Source: Chara braunii (lineage: Eukaryota; Streptophyta; Charophyceae; Charales; Characeae). From it: 61,043 nt of DNA. Positions 40,925 to 53,500 of the stretch are shown here, piece by piece (the first letter of the stretch is position 1; every line of letters starts with the position of its first letter). The DNA lies in the NCBI GenBank assembly GCA_003427395.1, contig BFEA01000029.1:4417737-4478779 (forward strand). Reading direction: 5' to 3'. The translations under genes were made by a program, and so were the position numbers. The notes below the pieces were generated by a model that was not told the DNA's origin, did not search any database, and saw only the letters and a program-made list of their open reading frames with translations.

Positions 40925-41045
40925 GATACGCGCGATTAATCGAACCCACACGAGGACTTCCGCTTGGGTTGCTGATACCCCAAGCGCAGCCCTACGCCTG
41001 TCGACTAGGACGACCAGTCTAACCACCTGATACACCTCTCAAGGG
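40925..41045 (-). other. tRNA-like block with an 8-bp hairpin
   Basis: The minus strand has an A-box-like TATCAGGTGGTTAGACTGG, a hairpin CGCTTGGG...CCCAAGCG, then GTGGGTTCGATTAATC, a near B box. AGAGG at the start and CCTCT at the end could pair. It does not fold as a normal tRNA; it may be a SINE head or a degenerate tRNA pseudogene. Confidence 0.3.
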
Positions 41046-41386
41046 AAACTTAAGACTTACACTGGTGAGGGAGGGAGGCAAGGTAATCGGGGTAGAGAGT
41101 GCAAAAGGTGCGGCGGATGGCAGAGTGGAAATCCTCATAGTCTTCGCACGTGGGGATTGTGCCCGCGATCATGCAATAAAGCTCTGTATTATTAAATTCC
41201 TGCCAATCTACGCTAAAGAGAAGGACGTGGAGGGGGAAAGAGGTGACGAGCGAGCGAGTGGTAGCGTGTGGGAAGATAGTGACTAGGAGGCGAGTGGAGT
41301 AGAGATGGTGGAAGAGGGAAGGCGGGAAGGGGTGCCATCCATCAAGGAATGGGGGTCGGCCTATGAGCTGTTGAAGGGTGAGGAAG

Positions 41387-42966
41387 TCACAAGGACGGTG
41401 GGATAATGATCGGGGACGAAGCCCGAGCGCCCCCATCTCGACGTAGGCGAAGGCTGGGCCGGGGAGAGCATTGAGCCGGGGATTCACTTCTTCGGCGGCA
41501 TCGTCTTTCCGGTCCCTCTGCAGTGGCGCCTCCATTTCTCTCGATCTCTTCTTGTGGCGGTTTCGGATTAAGCGTCGGATCGTCCTGCAGCAATTGCGGC
41601 GCCGGCCCTCCCGATTCCTTGATCGGCCGCTTGCCTTCTGCCGCTGCCCGTCTTTTCTGCGCCACGACCTCTCTCTCTTCCTTGCTCTGTTCGGCAGGAC
41701 CATTCGACTCACCTGATCCGCCCTCTTCCTCCTCAGACTCCTCCCGTTTCGAGCTGGCCTCTTCCGACTCGGCGTCCTCCGATTCGTAATAATCGGGATC
41801 ATCTGACCCAGCCTCCGATTCTTCCTCCTCAGAGGTTTCTTCGCCTTCCGTGTACTGAAGATGATCGTCCTCCTGGATCTCTTCCTTGGCTGCTTCTTCC
41901 TCCTCTTCTTCGGCTTCCTCGCTGGTTTATCCTACGTTCACTCGTCGGATGAGAGGGTCTCAGAAGGAGAGCTCAGTGACGTCGATGACCAGGTAAGCGC
42001 CTTCGGAGGGATAGTAGCAATTATCCCCATCAAGCTCCGTGCACGTAGACCACAGGAGATGGGGGACCAAGGTATGGGCGAGTGTGGCCGTCCCGGCCTT
42101 TCATTGCAGCGCGAGAGGATCTCCAAAGGTAGATCGTCCAACAGTTGGGTCAAGAACACCAGCAACTCATCCGTAATCGAATTCAGGTGGTCGTCGCGCA
42201 CTTTCCCGAACAGGATCCCCAAAAGCTCTCCCTCCGTGTCCGTCCTCCAGGCCTGGATGATCAATAACTCCACCTTGTCGTCCGAAATCTCGTCCTCCTC
42301 GCTCCTGTCAGCAGGCTGCCCAATGGAAGACGACTTCGAGGAGGCAGAAGCTGAGTGCCACATAAGCGTGCCACCACTGTGCCCACTTGGCCGCGTCTAG
42401 AATCGGCACGTCCAGCTGCCTAATTATGAAGGATTGAGCGGGGTCCGGCGCAGACTGCCAAAACGTAGGAGTATCAGATGGAAGGTCGAAGGTGGAGAGG
42501 CGGTAACGGTTCATTGAGGCCAGGTGAAAGGACAAAGCTCCGGGAGAAGGACCTCTGGCGCGCTGGAGGAGACCCGAAGCTAGAGATCGATGTCGTTGGC
42601 TGTCACGACACGATCGCGAGGTCGAGCCAGTAATTGCACCCACGCAGTCATGATGTCCGTTGCCCAGCCCCGCAGCTACCGGAAGATCTCAGTATGCCTC
42701 GCCGGATGCAGTGTTGTGATGTCGCCTGTAAAGACGACAACGACGCACACGTGGCTCTCGCCAGGTGGAGATAGGCGTAGGAAGGCCGACACCTCCAACA
42801 ATACACGTGCTGCCCCGGACTGTGTGAATTGGAACTCCGCCGCCTCGTGAATGGTCGTTGTACTAAAGAAGGTTGTGGATCGAAGAAGATATGGACTCAG
42901 TCGAGGACGCTGTACTTGCCGGATTGCAGAGATGGCTCCCCCGGGTTGTTCGGTGGAAAAACTCAT
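41387..42966 (-). pseudogene. Unrecognised protein with folded N-half and long acidic tail (broken)
   Basis: A minus-strand ATG at 42966 starts MSFSTEQPGGAISAIRQ. The N-terminal part looks globular (LLEVSAFLRL, VVVVFTGDITTL, GWATDIMTAWVQLL). After a frame change near 42515 comes RYRLSTFDLPSDTPTFWQSA, then after another near 42320 SDDKVELLIIQAW and ITDELLVFLTQLLDDLPLEI. A further shift near 42050 leads to a very acidic Glu/Asp/Ser stretch of about 80 residues, then basic RRCRRRSES and a stop at 41387. Stops at 42676-42678 and near 42580 look like single transitions. Not recognised. It lies between elements 2 and 3 and could be a transposon-borne ORF, possibly the N-terminal gag-like protein of element 3. 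About 525 codons if intact. Confidence 0.5.
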
Positions 42967-43005
42967 GGCGATGGCGAGGGAGAAGAGGGTTGAGAAGAAG
43001 AAGGA

Positions 43006-44186
43006 TCAAGGTAGTCGAGATGGTCGTCTTCCTTCTCGTTGTCGAGGGACAACATGGATGATGGAAGAGAAGGGGAAGATGGGAGAGGGCGAAGGTAAGA
43101 CACGTGTCGAATGATCGGGCGAGCCGATCGACGTCCCGACACCTCCGGGGCGAGCCGCACAATGTTCACTCCAACTAGGACCGAGCTCGACTACGCGAAA
43201 TGGCTTGAAGAATCGTGGCGCTAGCTTACCCTGGCGAGCAGATTTCCTCACCTGCTCTATGTCCCCTAACTTATACTGGGGTCGTGGTCCAGCGTTCCCA
43301 TTTCGGGCCTCGTAGCTCTGGATCTGTCGTTCGTGGGCCATTTCAGTAATTCTTTGTCTTTTTCGGGCTAGCCGAGGGAAGGCCTTTTCCATTAATTCCA
43401 GGTGGCATTGGGCCTTGTCTTTGACCATCGCTCTAGTGGTCCGTCCCGAAAGGGTCGTTTCATCATTTAGGCTCGGTAGGGCTACACAGGCCACACTGCT
43501 TTCGCATTTCATCATTTAGGCTCGGTAGGGCTACACAGGCCCTACTGTTGGTCCGTAATTGGAAGGGGGTCGGGCCAAGGCCTTGTATCCGTGGCCGCGA
43601 TATTGCCCCGTAATGCTGTCTTGATTTACCTAGTTGGCGTTTTCTACTAGGCCGTTCGATTGCGACATATGGGGAGCAGTATTGTGGACTGAGACACTGT
43701 GTAGGACCAGCCTCCTCAAGACTTCCCCGCGGAATTTTGCCCCGTTGTCTGTTAAGATTTCCTCGGTGTCCTGATGCATCCCAAGAAAACGGTTGACATA
43801 CCGCGCAATTTTCCCGTGTGTCGCGTCTTACAAGGATACGCCTTAATCCATTTTGAAAAGTGATCCACAAACACCAAAAGAAGTGAATACTCACATCTAT
43901 TTGGTCCAGGGGGCACAACAATATCTGTGGTATTCATGCTGACCCTTTGGAATGACCGTTCAACTACAGTGGGCACTATCAATCTAGGCGGCTGAATCAG
44001 CGCCTTGTCGGCAACACAGACGGGACAGTTTAAGGCGATGAATTTAACATCGTCGCGAATATTGGACCAATACCATTCGTTTTTATCAATCGCCATCTCC
44101 GTTATCCGGACGGCGAAGTGGGCCGCCGTTTCCTCATGGACCGACTTAACCCAGTCATACCTCGTGCATGGATGAGGCACAAACAT
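43006..44186 (-). pseudogene. Integrase (element 2)
   Basis: HHCC zinc domain: HEETAAHF then CPVCVADK near 44020-44130. The catalytic core follows with MNTTDIV (first Asp), VFVDHFSKW, then in shifted frames TDNGAKF (second Asp) and NGLVENAN (Glu). The C-terminal part reads KLGDIEQVRKSARQGKLAPR and FKPFRVVELGPSW, the usual GPF/KLGP-type tail. A 37-bp direct duplication (about 43463-43540) and stops interrupt it. It would insert the cDNA into the genome; not functional now. Confidence 0.85.
43460..43542. repeat. Direct duplication TTTCATCATTTAGGCTCGGT... (~37 bp, offset 48)
   Basis: TTTCATCATTTAGGCTCGG and AGGGCTACACAGGCC occur at about 43459-43494 and again at about 43507-43542 inside the integrase remnant. 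Confidence 0.8.
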
Positions 44187-44686
44187 TCAAATCCCACTTC
44201 CATCCATCTTCCGCTTTTCTAACCGTCCCTCATTCCATCGGTAGTCCCATGCCCTCTCATTGGCCCTCCTCCGGTCCTCCTTAGTAAAGTCTCGGAGGGA
44301 GTTCCCAACCACCGTAGCTATCAAGACGACATTTGTCCATACTTCGGCCCTTCTAAATCGTCGGGTCTATTCCAACCCTTCCAATGTGGCTTCGAGAAAT
44401 CGAGCTTCCGTCGGAATTTTATCAGTGCGGCATAAGGGACGTAACCAGGATTTACCCGTATTTCTATACAAGATGCAGGAACCGTGAGCTCGGGAGACAC
44501 ATCGCTGACAGTCTACCCACTCGACATACCCCTCCCTACTAGGACGCATAGGGACCGAATAAACTCTCGAGATTGCTTCGCAAAATTAGCAAAATTTGTC
44601 GGGCAGGGAAAAAAAAGAGGAGACGAGAGGGGAAAAAGAGGACCTTCGGGATTATCTCCATGCTCCATCGCCATCGTGTCTGCCGA

Positions 44687-45238
44687 TCACTTCTTGGAGG
44701 TCCGAGGGAGGATGGCCACCTGGCCGTACGAGGGTTCACCGATTGGTTCCGGTTCCTTCCACGGTGTGATCTCTTCACCCTTGGCCACCTTGCTAGGCCG
44801 GTACAATCGTGTCAGTCCGTCAGCGTTACCATGCTTCTCTGTCTTTCGGTGGACGATATCAAAATCATATTCTTGCAGTCGCACAGCCCAACGCCCGATC
44901 ATGCCCGTGTAGTTGGTAAGCCTCTTGAGAGCCAGCAGGGGCTCATGGTCTGTGACAAGGAGGAACTTTTGTCCGTACAAATACGGATGGAAGTGCTGAA
45001 TCCCCCAGACAACCGTGTAGCACTCTCCCTGAGGAGCCGAATCGTTTCTTCTCTCGTTCGGTACCGTTCGCGAAGCGTACTCGATGACGTGTTTGTGACC
45101 GTCTTTCCCCTTCTGAGCCCAAATAGCGGAGATTGTTTCAGCCTGCCAGTCCGTAATGAGTATGAATTGTTTCCCCGGGTTAGGCCAAATCAAAATAGGT
45201 GTTGTGGCCAAAGCCTCCTTTAAGGTGACAAAGGCTCA
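44687..45238 (-). pseudogene. RNase H domain (element 2)
   Basis: Continuous frame from AFVTLKEALATTPIL through ILITDWQAETISAIWAQ (first Asp), ASRTVPNERR, GECYTVVWGI (Glu), FLLVTDHEPLL (Asp) and HGNADGLTRL. All three early catalytic positions are readable. The usual TDAS motif is TDWQ. The frame is open for 525 bases after the TGA that separates it from the RT. Confidence 0.88.
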
Positions 45239-46852
45239 TTCACACTCGGCGTCCCAACTCAACGGTTGGTCTTTCCGTAGAAGATTTGTTAGTGGTCGTG
45301 CGATTACTGTAAAACCCTTGATAAATCGACGATAGTACGAGGCCAGTCCCAAAAAGACCCGAACTTGTGTCAATGTCGTAGGCGTACGGGCATCCCGAAC
45401 GGCCGCGACCTTTCTCGAATCCGGTCATAATCCCCACGTATCCCAGGAACGAGATTTCCGAAGGAAAAACTCACTTTTCTCCAACGCAATCTTGAAGCCA
45501 GAATCCTACAACGCCCCAAGTGTCCACTCGATATGATGTGCATGCCCGTGGAATGATTCCGAGTAGACCACGATGCCGTCCATGTACAAAATGACGCAAA
45601 AATTAATCATGCCCTAAGTTAGCCTGGTCTTGTTGACGAAATTCTAAAGTGTGACGTTCATCTCTCTCTGAAAAGTAGTTGGCGCATTGCAAATTCCCGT
45701 TGGGCAGCGAACCCACTGCCAGGTGCCATCGAATAACACAAAGGTCATCTTCGGTTGATCCTCCTCCTTGACAAGAATATGATGAAATCCATGGCGAATA
45801 TCAAACTTACTAAAGTACTTAGCACACCCAATCGCATGCAACAAATCATCAATCCGGGGAAGGGGATACACATCATTAATCGTGATATCATTCAGCTTCC
45901 TGTAGTCGATGCAAATGAGAATCGACCCATTTTTCTTCGAGACTAAGACCACGGGAAACGACCAAGGTCCGGTCGCCGGTTCAATCCATCCGTTAGCCTA
46001 AAATTCTCTGATTCTTTGCAATGCCACTTTTCGTTCCACGAGAGAATACCAGTACGGTTTGCAATGGATCGGCGGGTGCGTTCCGGTCTGAATTTCGTGT
46101 TGGCTGACTAAGGACAATCCGATATCCGTATTTGTTATGCTGATCGCCCCTTGGTATTCGGTCAGAATATCCGCAATCAATCGATGAGTTTCATTGGGTA
46201 CATATCGAGGCACATGTAGCTCGTATAGCTATCTGTGTATGGTAACTATCACGTGCTTCGTGCCTACTCTGGGGCTGCTCTCCGCAGGGGGAGCAGAGAT
46301 GAAGGAGTTGTCTGACCGCCAGGAAAACACGGTGGCGACCATCTGAGCATCTTCCTCTCGGATGGTCACGTGTTCTTCTGGGGTCACGCGATCGCTCATA
46401 TCTTGCCCGCACGCTGGTTTCTCGATGATTTTGATTTCGGGCTCATAGGGTATAGAGTCGCCGTGCCCAGGGGATTCCAAAGCTTCCCTTTCGGGCCACT
46501 ACCATAATAATCGCACCTCCTTTCTGGAAGACAACAAGGAACGAGGTAGCCCTGTGATGTCACAAAATGCTCCATTGTCTTTATATCTCGAAAGAAGCGG
46601 GGCGGTGGCCTCGTACAGGGTCCAAGGGGGTTCCAAAGAGTCGAGCATCCGGGATATTTGTACGAGTGGTTCCCCTAAGATTAACGAGCGCGTTCGTTGT
46701 AGATTTTTTTCCGTAAGGACGAACGTTTTCGTGGTCTTCTGTTGGATTGGGTAACGAATCAGTTGTTGAGTCATATCCTGTATTGCAGGATCGGCTTCGT
46801 CTCCGCTGTCAGAGTCACTCGGTAGTTTCAGTTCCTTCCCTCTTTGATCCAA
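45239..46852 (-). pseudogene. Reverse transcriptase (element 2), YMDG at the active site
   Basis: Reads through stops at 46499-46501, 46229-46231, 45998-46000 and 45644-45646. Motifs: [50 protein letters not shown], then FCVILYMDGIVVYSES at about 45560-45600. The YxDD box is YMDG (45575-45586): the second catalytic Asp has become Gly. The thumb/connection reads VFLGLASYYRRFIKGF and PLTNLLRKDQPLSW. Local indels near 45440 shift the frame twice. The N-terminal part (46499-46852) is a hydrophilic spacer. Confidence 0.9.
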
Positions 46853-48910
46853 TTTGCTGATTGGTTACTTCCAGGTGATCACCCGGAGAGGTCCTTTGGT
46901 TCCAGGCGGGGGTCTTTGAGTCGAGGGCAGTGTGGTCCAAAGAGTCAACCGCGTACGGTATTTCGCCTGTGTTTCGAAAGATGACGGATCGCCTCTCAAA
47001 ATCCAGGTTGGCTCGCAATGCTGTGAGGGCTGGTAATCCCAAAAGGACATTATAGGTGTTTACATCCAGTACTATAACGTCTCCTAGTGCGTAAACTTTT
47101 CCTAATCGAAACGCGACGTTCATCATTTCTCCTACCGCTTTGATTTTCTCTTCATCCGCTGAGACGGGATGATCTTCTTCCGCCAAGGTTATCAGATCCT
47201 TCCTTCTTCCTGCCCGTTCTATGACTCTCAATGAGATAGCCAGTACCGCGGCTCCCGAATCGATAACAGCGCTGTAGGGGATTCCCCATACCTCGATATC
47301 GCATTCCGCTGATTTCCACGGAATAACTTTCATTCACAAGAAATGATCATCTTTTTGAAGTATTCCTAATCATTTTGGGTCCGAGGTACTAGGAACGTCC
47401 AGCCTGTCTTCGAGAGCCGGGGCTTTTCCTTTCTGAGCCGCTGACTTGGCGAGAGCAAATCGTTTTCTGTTTGCCTTGCAATGTTGTAGCATGCGCTCAT
47501 TGGCTTGCCCCGATATGGACAGCAGGTGCCCGATAGGCAAAGGAATTCGGTGATCTAGAGCTCAGACGATGTCCAACACATCGATCTCTCCAGTAATGAA
47601 GATGGGACCGCCCGACTCCATTTCTCCCGGAGAAGGTCTCCATTCGGCCATCTCTCATTGTTCATTGGCGGACCGGATAGTTTTGATCATTCCCAATCCC
47701 GGGTAACCCAATGCAACGTATTGGTCGAGCGGAATAAGTTTCGCAGCTTCTTCAGCAGTGGCTACTGCACTTCCTCCTCCTTCCATTTCTTCAATCATTG
47801 TGCCTACCCTCCCTGGCCCATTGGCCACGGGCGCAACGGCTACAGGGTTGGTTCCAACTCGAGCTTGTGCAGGTCGGAGCGGACAGTCTTAGGCTATGTG
47901 GCCCGGCTGGTGACACGTGTAACAGACGCTCATATTAGTCGCCGCTCCGCCTATGGCCTGAGTGGGGGCTATTCCTGGCGCCCCTGGTGTGGCTCTGACG
48001 GCAATGGGGTGCATCGACCTCATTAACGATTTTATCCTCACATTGTGCTCACGTTGTTCCTTCTTACTTTCCTGCATCAAGTTAACTAATGTTCGGGTTA
48101 GTTCCAGTATGGCACTCGATTCGCTCGGCCTTGGTGAGGAGTCCGGATAAGGAGCAGAGGCGGCCATAACTAGCACAAACAATCCCGTAGTTGTATCCGG
48201 TACTGGCCTCTTGGTTGCGATTTGTTCTAAATAGGTGACAGGGCCAGAGATGAAGCCCATGTTTTCAAATTTGTTTTGAAGTGCAGCTAGCTTGGCCTTC
48301 ACTCTGGCCAATTCTGAGGAGTCCCCTTCCCTGGGGTAATCCTTTCCTTCTAGGAAACTGACGGCAAATTTTTGTTCCATCTCTTCCGCCGCGGTCATAA
48401 TCTGTTGCAGGGTATGATTGATCGGGGAGAACTACTTTCGCAGTTTCGCCCTCATTGTCCGGCTACGGAGCCCATCAATGAATATGTCTCTCCCGACCTC
48501 TTCCCCTCTCTGTGTTTTGACGAACATCCTATAAAACCTTTTACGATATTCAGTAACGGATTCGAGTGGTTTCTGAATCCGATCTTTGATCATAAAAAGG
48601 GCCTGCTCCGGATGGATATATTCGAATTGGTTTAAGAAATCCAGCTCGAAGGTCGGGAGATCCACCCAAGCGTAAGTGTTGAACCAGTGGTGCGCATCCC
48701 CTCCCAACCTGGCGGGGATGTTGATTCACACCTTATCATTGTCGTATTGTTGCGCAGCAATGTGGCCAGCCATGCTCCAACTAGGTAATGTGTGGGGTCA
48801 AAAATATACAAATCAGGTGGAGCCACCGGTGCGCGAGCTCGGATTGGTGGCGCGGGAATAGGTACCCCGCCTAGCTGTACATTAGTGTTTTGCGCTTGAT
48901 TGACGCTCAT
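46815..48910 (-). pseudogene. Gag-protease (element 2)
   Basis: The ATG at 48910 opens MSVNQAQNTN. A frame change near 48720 leads to a retrotransposon gag core (GGDAHHWFNTYAWVDLPTFE, EYRKRFYRMF) and a helical linker. The CCHC knuckle CYTCHQPGHIA-stop-DC lies near 47892-47935, its interior codon now TAA. The protease follows with VIDSGAAVLA (DSG at 47253-47261) and VLLGLPALTALRANLDF. The protease is in the gag frame and RT in another, overlapping at 46815-46852. Confidence 0.88.
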
Positions 48911-49056
48911 GTTGGTGGCCCGCCGACATGCCGACCTACTGCGGGCCAATATTGGGTCGCGTCTAGGCGCGTTCCTTTGCCTAGGTCGCCCTCGGTTCGC
49001 CAGGTCGCTTAACTAGGGGGCCTATCCGCTTGTCACTCCGTGAGTTTGCCACGTGT

Positions 49057-49070
49057 CGACTCCGATACCA
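49057..49070 (-). promoter_or_regulatory. Primer-binding site, initiator tRNA-Met type (element 2)
   Basis: On the minus strand TGGTATCGGAGTCG. The first 11 bases are identical to the element 1 site at 5365-5378, both differing from the common plant TGGTATCAGAGC at the same position. Confidence 0.78.
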
Positions 49071-49197
49071 ACCTCACGCCCAACGCGACTTCCTGATCGG
49101 AGTGGGATGGGGGCCCGAAAGTGCAAAAAAGGGTGTGCCAGAAGGAGGGGAAAGGAAAAAAAGGAAAAGGAAACAAGTCACAGGGCCAAATAAAGAC

Positions 49198-50484
49198 ATG
49201 AACCTCAATACAATAGAAACAACCTCACAAAACAAAACAGGTGAAGTAGAACAAGTGCTCCTGCAAGCAGGAAAAGGAGAAATGTTGAATGAGGAACCAA
49301 AAGAGGATCACACGGATGAGAAAGAAAGAACCTCGGACCCACTCATTGGAGCCTTTGGTCCAACACCAATGGAAGTAGATTCTCCTCCACCAGAATAAGA
49401 CTTTGAAATGGGAGAAGCAAGTGCACAAACAAATTCAGATCTCTTAGAAGACAAGAGGTTGAAAAGGTTAACAGAGTGGTTAATTAAAACTCTAAAGACT
49501 CGACATGGGGATGACTCGGTTGAATTCTGGGACACCTCGTACATCCAACTTTATAATCTATTAAGTGGCAGTCCCAGTCTCAACAAAGTTTTGGAGCAAG
49601 GTCTACCAGAAGGAGCCAGATGGTTAGGAATAAGCCAGAGAATCTTAACCATTGTGGAAGGAATGTTTCAGCCACCAAAATCACCAACAAAAAGAGAGGC
49701 TATCCAAGAGGAAGATGATTCAAGACAGGAGGAAAACCTGGTGATTGATGTATCAGCAAGTAGCAAAGACTCAACTATAACTGAGGAAAGAGAGGAGGGT
49801 TTAACGGTAGAGGAAATCGGTAAAGAAGACCAATGTGATTCTTCTTCATAAAAAATGAAGGAAGAAAAAAAAAAAGCAGAAGAGGTGACAAAAGGAGAAA
49901 ATGTGGTTGAGAATTTAGACTCTCATCTAAAAGGAACAACCAGGATTAGCATGAAAGAAGGAGTGGAGCCATGCAAAAGAATGAGAATGCGTCATACCTT
50001 AGAGAAAGGCTACGTTGCAGGTTCGCCTTCTCCTAGAGGCAACTTGGTAATACCAGTACGAAAGAAAAGTGGGAAGTGGGAAGTTGGTCTCTCCCTAATA
50101 GGTCAGGATCAGTATGGGGGAGTGACATTGAGAGGATGGTCCACGCACGTAGATTACCAAAGCCCGGGAGACAGGATGTTTAAAGGAGACCTGCATGATT
50201 TTCTGTCAAAGCATTATGACCCAGGACCTCAAGCTACACTCACACTAATGGGGGATCAGGCTAAGATGGCAAAGCGAGATACATTTGTGAAATTCGAGGA
50301 TAATAAGGAAGCTAGTCTTAGACGGTTTTCCTATGCAACTTTACTAGATCTGCAACAACTAAAGATCAAAGCTAATGTAGTATGGTCGATCACAGAAGTT
50401 TCGTCCGTCCTTTGCTCTATTCTTCGTAACGGAATACTTACCTCTTCGACTTCACTAGAAGGAGGAGGATGGGTGAGGCTATAA
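49198..50484 (+). pseudogene. LINE ORF1 protein
   Basis: One frame from the ATG at 49198 to a stop at 50484, broken by TAA at 49396-49398 and TAA at 49849-49851. It is Lys/Glu-rich, with a very basic stretch just upstream of the ATG (ERKKRKRKQV). The last third looks folded (KWEVGLSLIGQDQYGGVTLR, FLSKHYDPGPQATLTLMGD). No CCHC finger or RRM is evident. Plant LINE ORF1 proteins bind the element RNA; here the role is inferred from position. Confidence 0.65.
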
Positions 50485-50514
50485 ATTGGATAGATACCTT
50501 AGGTTTGACAAAGG

Positions 50515-53500
50515 ATGGAGGCAATACAAGCTTTGTGTGGAAAAAATTCATCCTGGCTGAGGGCAACGCGAACAACAGATTTGGATTTAAGGACACTTAA
50601 TGTTAATGGTCTGGCCACAACTGATGCACTCAAAAAAAGAGCGATCATAGCACAATTACAAGGGGTAGGAGGAAGAACATGGCCGGATCTTATATGCATA
50701 CAAGAAACTCATCTTACGGATTCTCCAGCTCACAATCAAGCACACAACCTCATATCGCCCCACCAAAGGTTCCAAGCCCACGCAACACGTAATGGGTCAT
50801 CAGGGGTTGCCATATGGGTTCCCCCGGATTCTAGGGCAGAGGTGATTCACTGGGAAGCAAATCGGAAAAATGGAAGGTGAATTTCAACACTAGTAATGCT
50901 AGAAATAGAGATAGTGTGTGTATTCAATGTCTATGGTCCGAATGAGGTACAAGAACGCAAACAATGTTTTAGTGATATTCGGGGTCATATACCGAATGGT
51001 ATCCCAATTATAATGGCAGAAGATTTTAGTGCGGCACCAGATAGATAGATGGACAGATGGAAAATTCCTTCACCATGCCCTGCCTATATAGAAGAAGACG
51101 AAATGATTATCCAACAGTTGTGTAATACTGAAAATCTATATGACACTTACCGTAGGTTTTTCCCACAGGAACGATTATTCACGTGTATCAGAAATACAGG
51201 CAACCCAAATCAATATAGATCTAGAATAGATTTAATACTTATGTTAGAGGATTTAGACCATGCGATAGTAGGGGTAAATATTTTTCCTCAAAGCCCATGG
51301 CCAGGAGCAGATCACAAGATCTGTGTCATCCTATTGAACTTTAGAAAGAAACCGGATAGAGGGAAAAACTCTTATAAACTCAACACCTCCCTCTTAAAAA
51401 TGAAGGATTTCAATAATTATATTCAGGATGTATGGAAATATTGGCAAACCACGAAAGACAAGCATGAATCCTACACCTCCTGGCTCAACTGTGGACTATG
51501 CTTCCTAGCAAAAAAATGTAACGAATTTTCCAAAGCAGTTGCTAAGCGGAAACACGAACAAGAAATGGAGATTCATGAAAAAATACTTAATTACGAACAA
51601 CAGGATCATTCGGAAACTATTCAGCCATCAGAAGACATACTGGAACTAAGGAATCAACTTTTCTCCCTAGCTCAAAATAGAGAGCAAGGATACCTCATTA
51701 GAAGTAAGCTATCCAGACACCAGTCAGAGGGTCAGATGGATTCTTCTTTTTTTGCCCTTGCTAAATCAAGATTTAAAAGAACAAATATAAAAGCTCTGAT
51801 TGATCCCATGTTATCCCCACACTTCGAACCAGTTTCTTCAGCAAGTAGCCTAAAAGTGACCTATGACTTTTTTAAAAATCTTTACACATCCACGACTAAT
51901 CCAGCCATATCAGACCAAGAAATAAGTGACTTCCTCGAACCTCTTACACAAAAATTAACTCTAGAACAAAAAGAGAAATTGGAAGCTCCAATCACTAAAG
52001 AGAAAATTTAGACTGCTCTAATGCAAATGGATGAAGATAAAACTCCAGGGATAGATGGCCTGCCTAAGGAATTCTGGGAGGTAATGTGGGCGAATGTGGC
52101 AGAGGATCTCATGGAGTACTATAAACATGTTCAGGAAACTGGGTGTATGGGAGAGATTGTGGGCCAAGGTATCATAACTTTTTTGTACAAAAAAAAAGAC
52201 AAGACAAATATAAGGAATTATAGACCAATCACGTTATTAACTGTGGTCTATAAAATGCTAGCTAAGGCAATAGCTAACAAATTCATTCATTTAATGAGGG
52301 ACATCATTCACCTTTCTCAAACTGGGTTTATTCAGGGGAGATATATACAGGATAATGTGTTGCTAATCAATGAAACAATTAAGTTATCAAGACAAAATCA
52401 GAACAATGCGGCCTTTGTATTTATAAATTTCAAAAAAGTTTATATTGACGTTTTCTAGAAGCATGCCTAACCAAGTTAGAATTTGGACCGAAAATGAGGA
52501 AATGGATCCAGATTCTACACTCGAATGTCGCTACAAGGGTATAAGTGAATGGTTTACTGTCGCCATAAATCCCTCTTCAGAGATCGGTTAGACAAAGAGA
52601 TCCTTTGATTCCCTTCCTCTTTGTGATCATCATGGAAGCATTAGGAGTTAATTTGAGAAAAAATCATAATATTCAGCGGTTAAAGATTGCTAACCTTCCT
52701 AAGGATGCAATCCCAATTTACTCCATGTTTGCAGACGATTTGACAATCATGATGGAGGCCTCCAAAACTAATTTTGAGGAAATTAAGGCAATAATAAATA
52801 TTTTCAGCCTTATCCGATATGTTGGTTAGTTGGGGGAATAAAACATTGGGCTGGTGGATCCATTCACAAGGAGTAAGACCTCTAGAATTCCCCAATATTA
52901 AATGGGTTCCGTCATAAGGGTATTAGGAATAATTCTCACAGCACAAGGAAAACCAAACTCTAATGATATATGGATCTCTTCTCCGACATTGGAAAAAATG
53001 AAGGTTTGAAAAAACAAACACACTTCAATCTTTGGGAGAACACTGATAATTAATAATGTTGTTTTGACATCGATCTGGTACAAGTCATTGTTGTGGCCTT
53101 TGAGTACGAAGCCCACAAAAGATATACAAAGACAGCTTGCAGCATTCCTTTGGAGAGGGGATCATGAGTTACCACATGTAATCCCAATAGTTGCCTGGAA
53201 AACTTTAATTCAGCCAAAGACCAAAGGAGGGATTGGACTTATTGACCCAAAAACACAATGTCAGGCTTTAGCGCTTCAAGTTGTAAAACGATCAATTCTA
53301 ACAACAGATACTATGGCGGGATTTAGCACTGGAGCAGATTCGTAGATTAGTCCCTCAAACTACAGAGGAAGTGCATCCCTTAATATGGATAGGGGATAAA
53401 TATTGGTTTATCCTTCGTACCCGAATGTACCAAAATGACACATGGGTTAGGGGTGGACTGAACGGTTTTTGGGCTAACTTATTGAGAACCTGGCGAGAAA

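Larger units (their letters stand above)
43000..49128 (-). mobile_element. Ty3/gypsy LTR retrotransposon, element 2
   Basis: On the minus strand: primer site at 49057-49070, gag with zinc knuckle, protease, RT, RNase H and integrase down to about 43000, in gypsy order. No chromodomain is seen. Its 5' LTR appears cut short at about 49128, where LINE sequence begins, and no 3' LTR was recognised. Multiple stops and indels. Confidence 0.92.
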
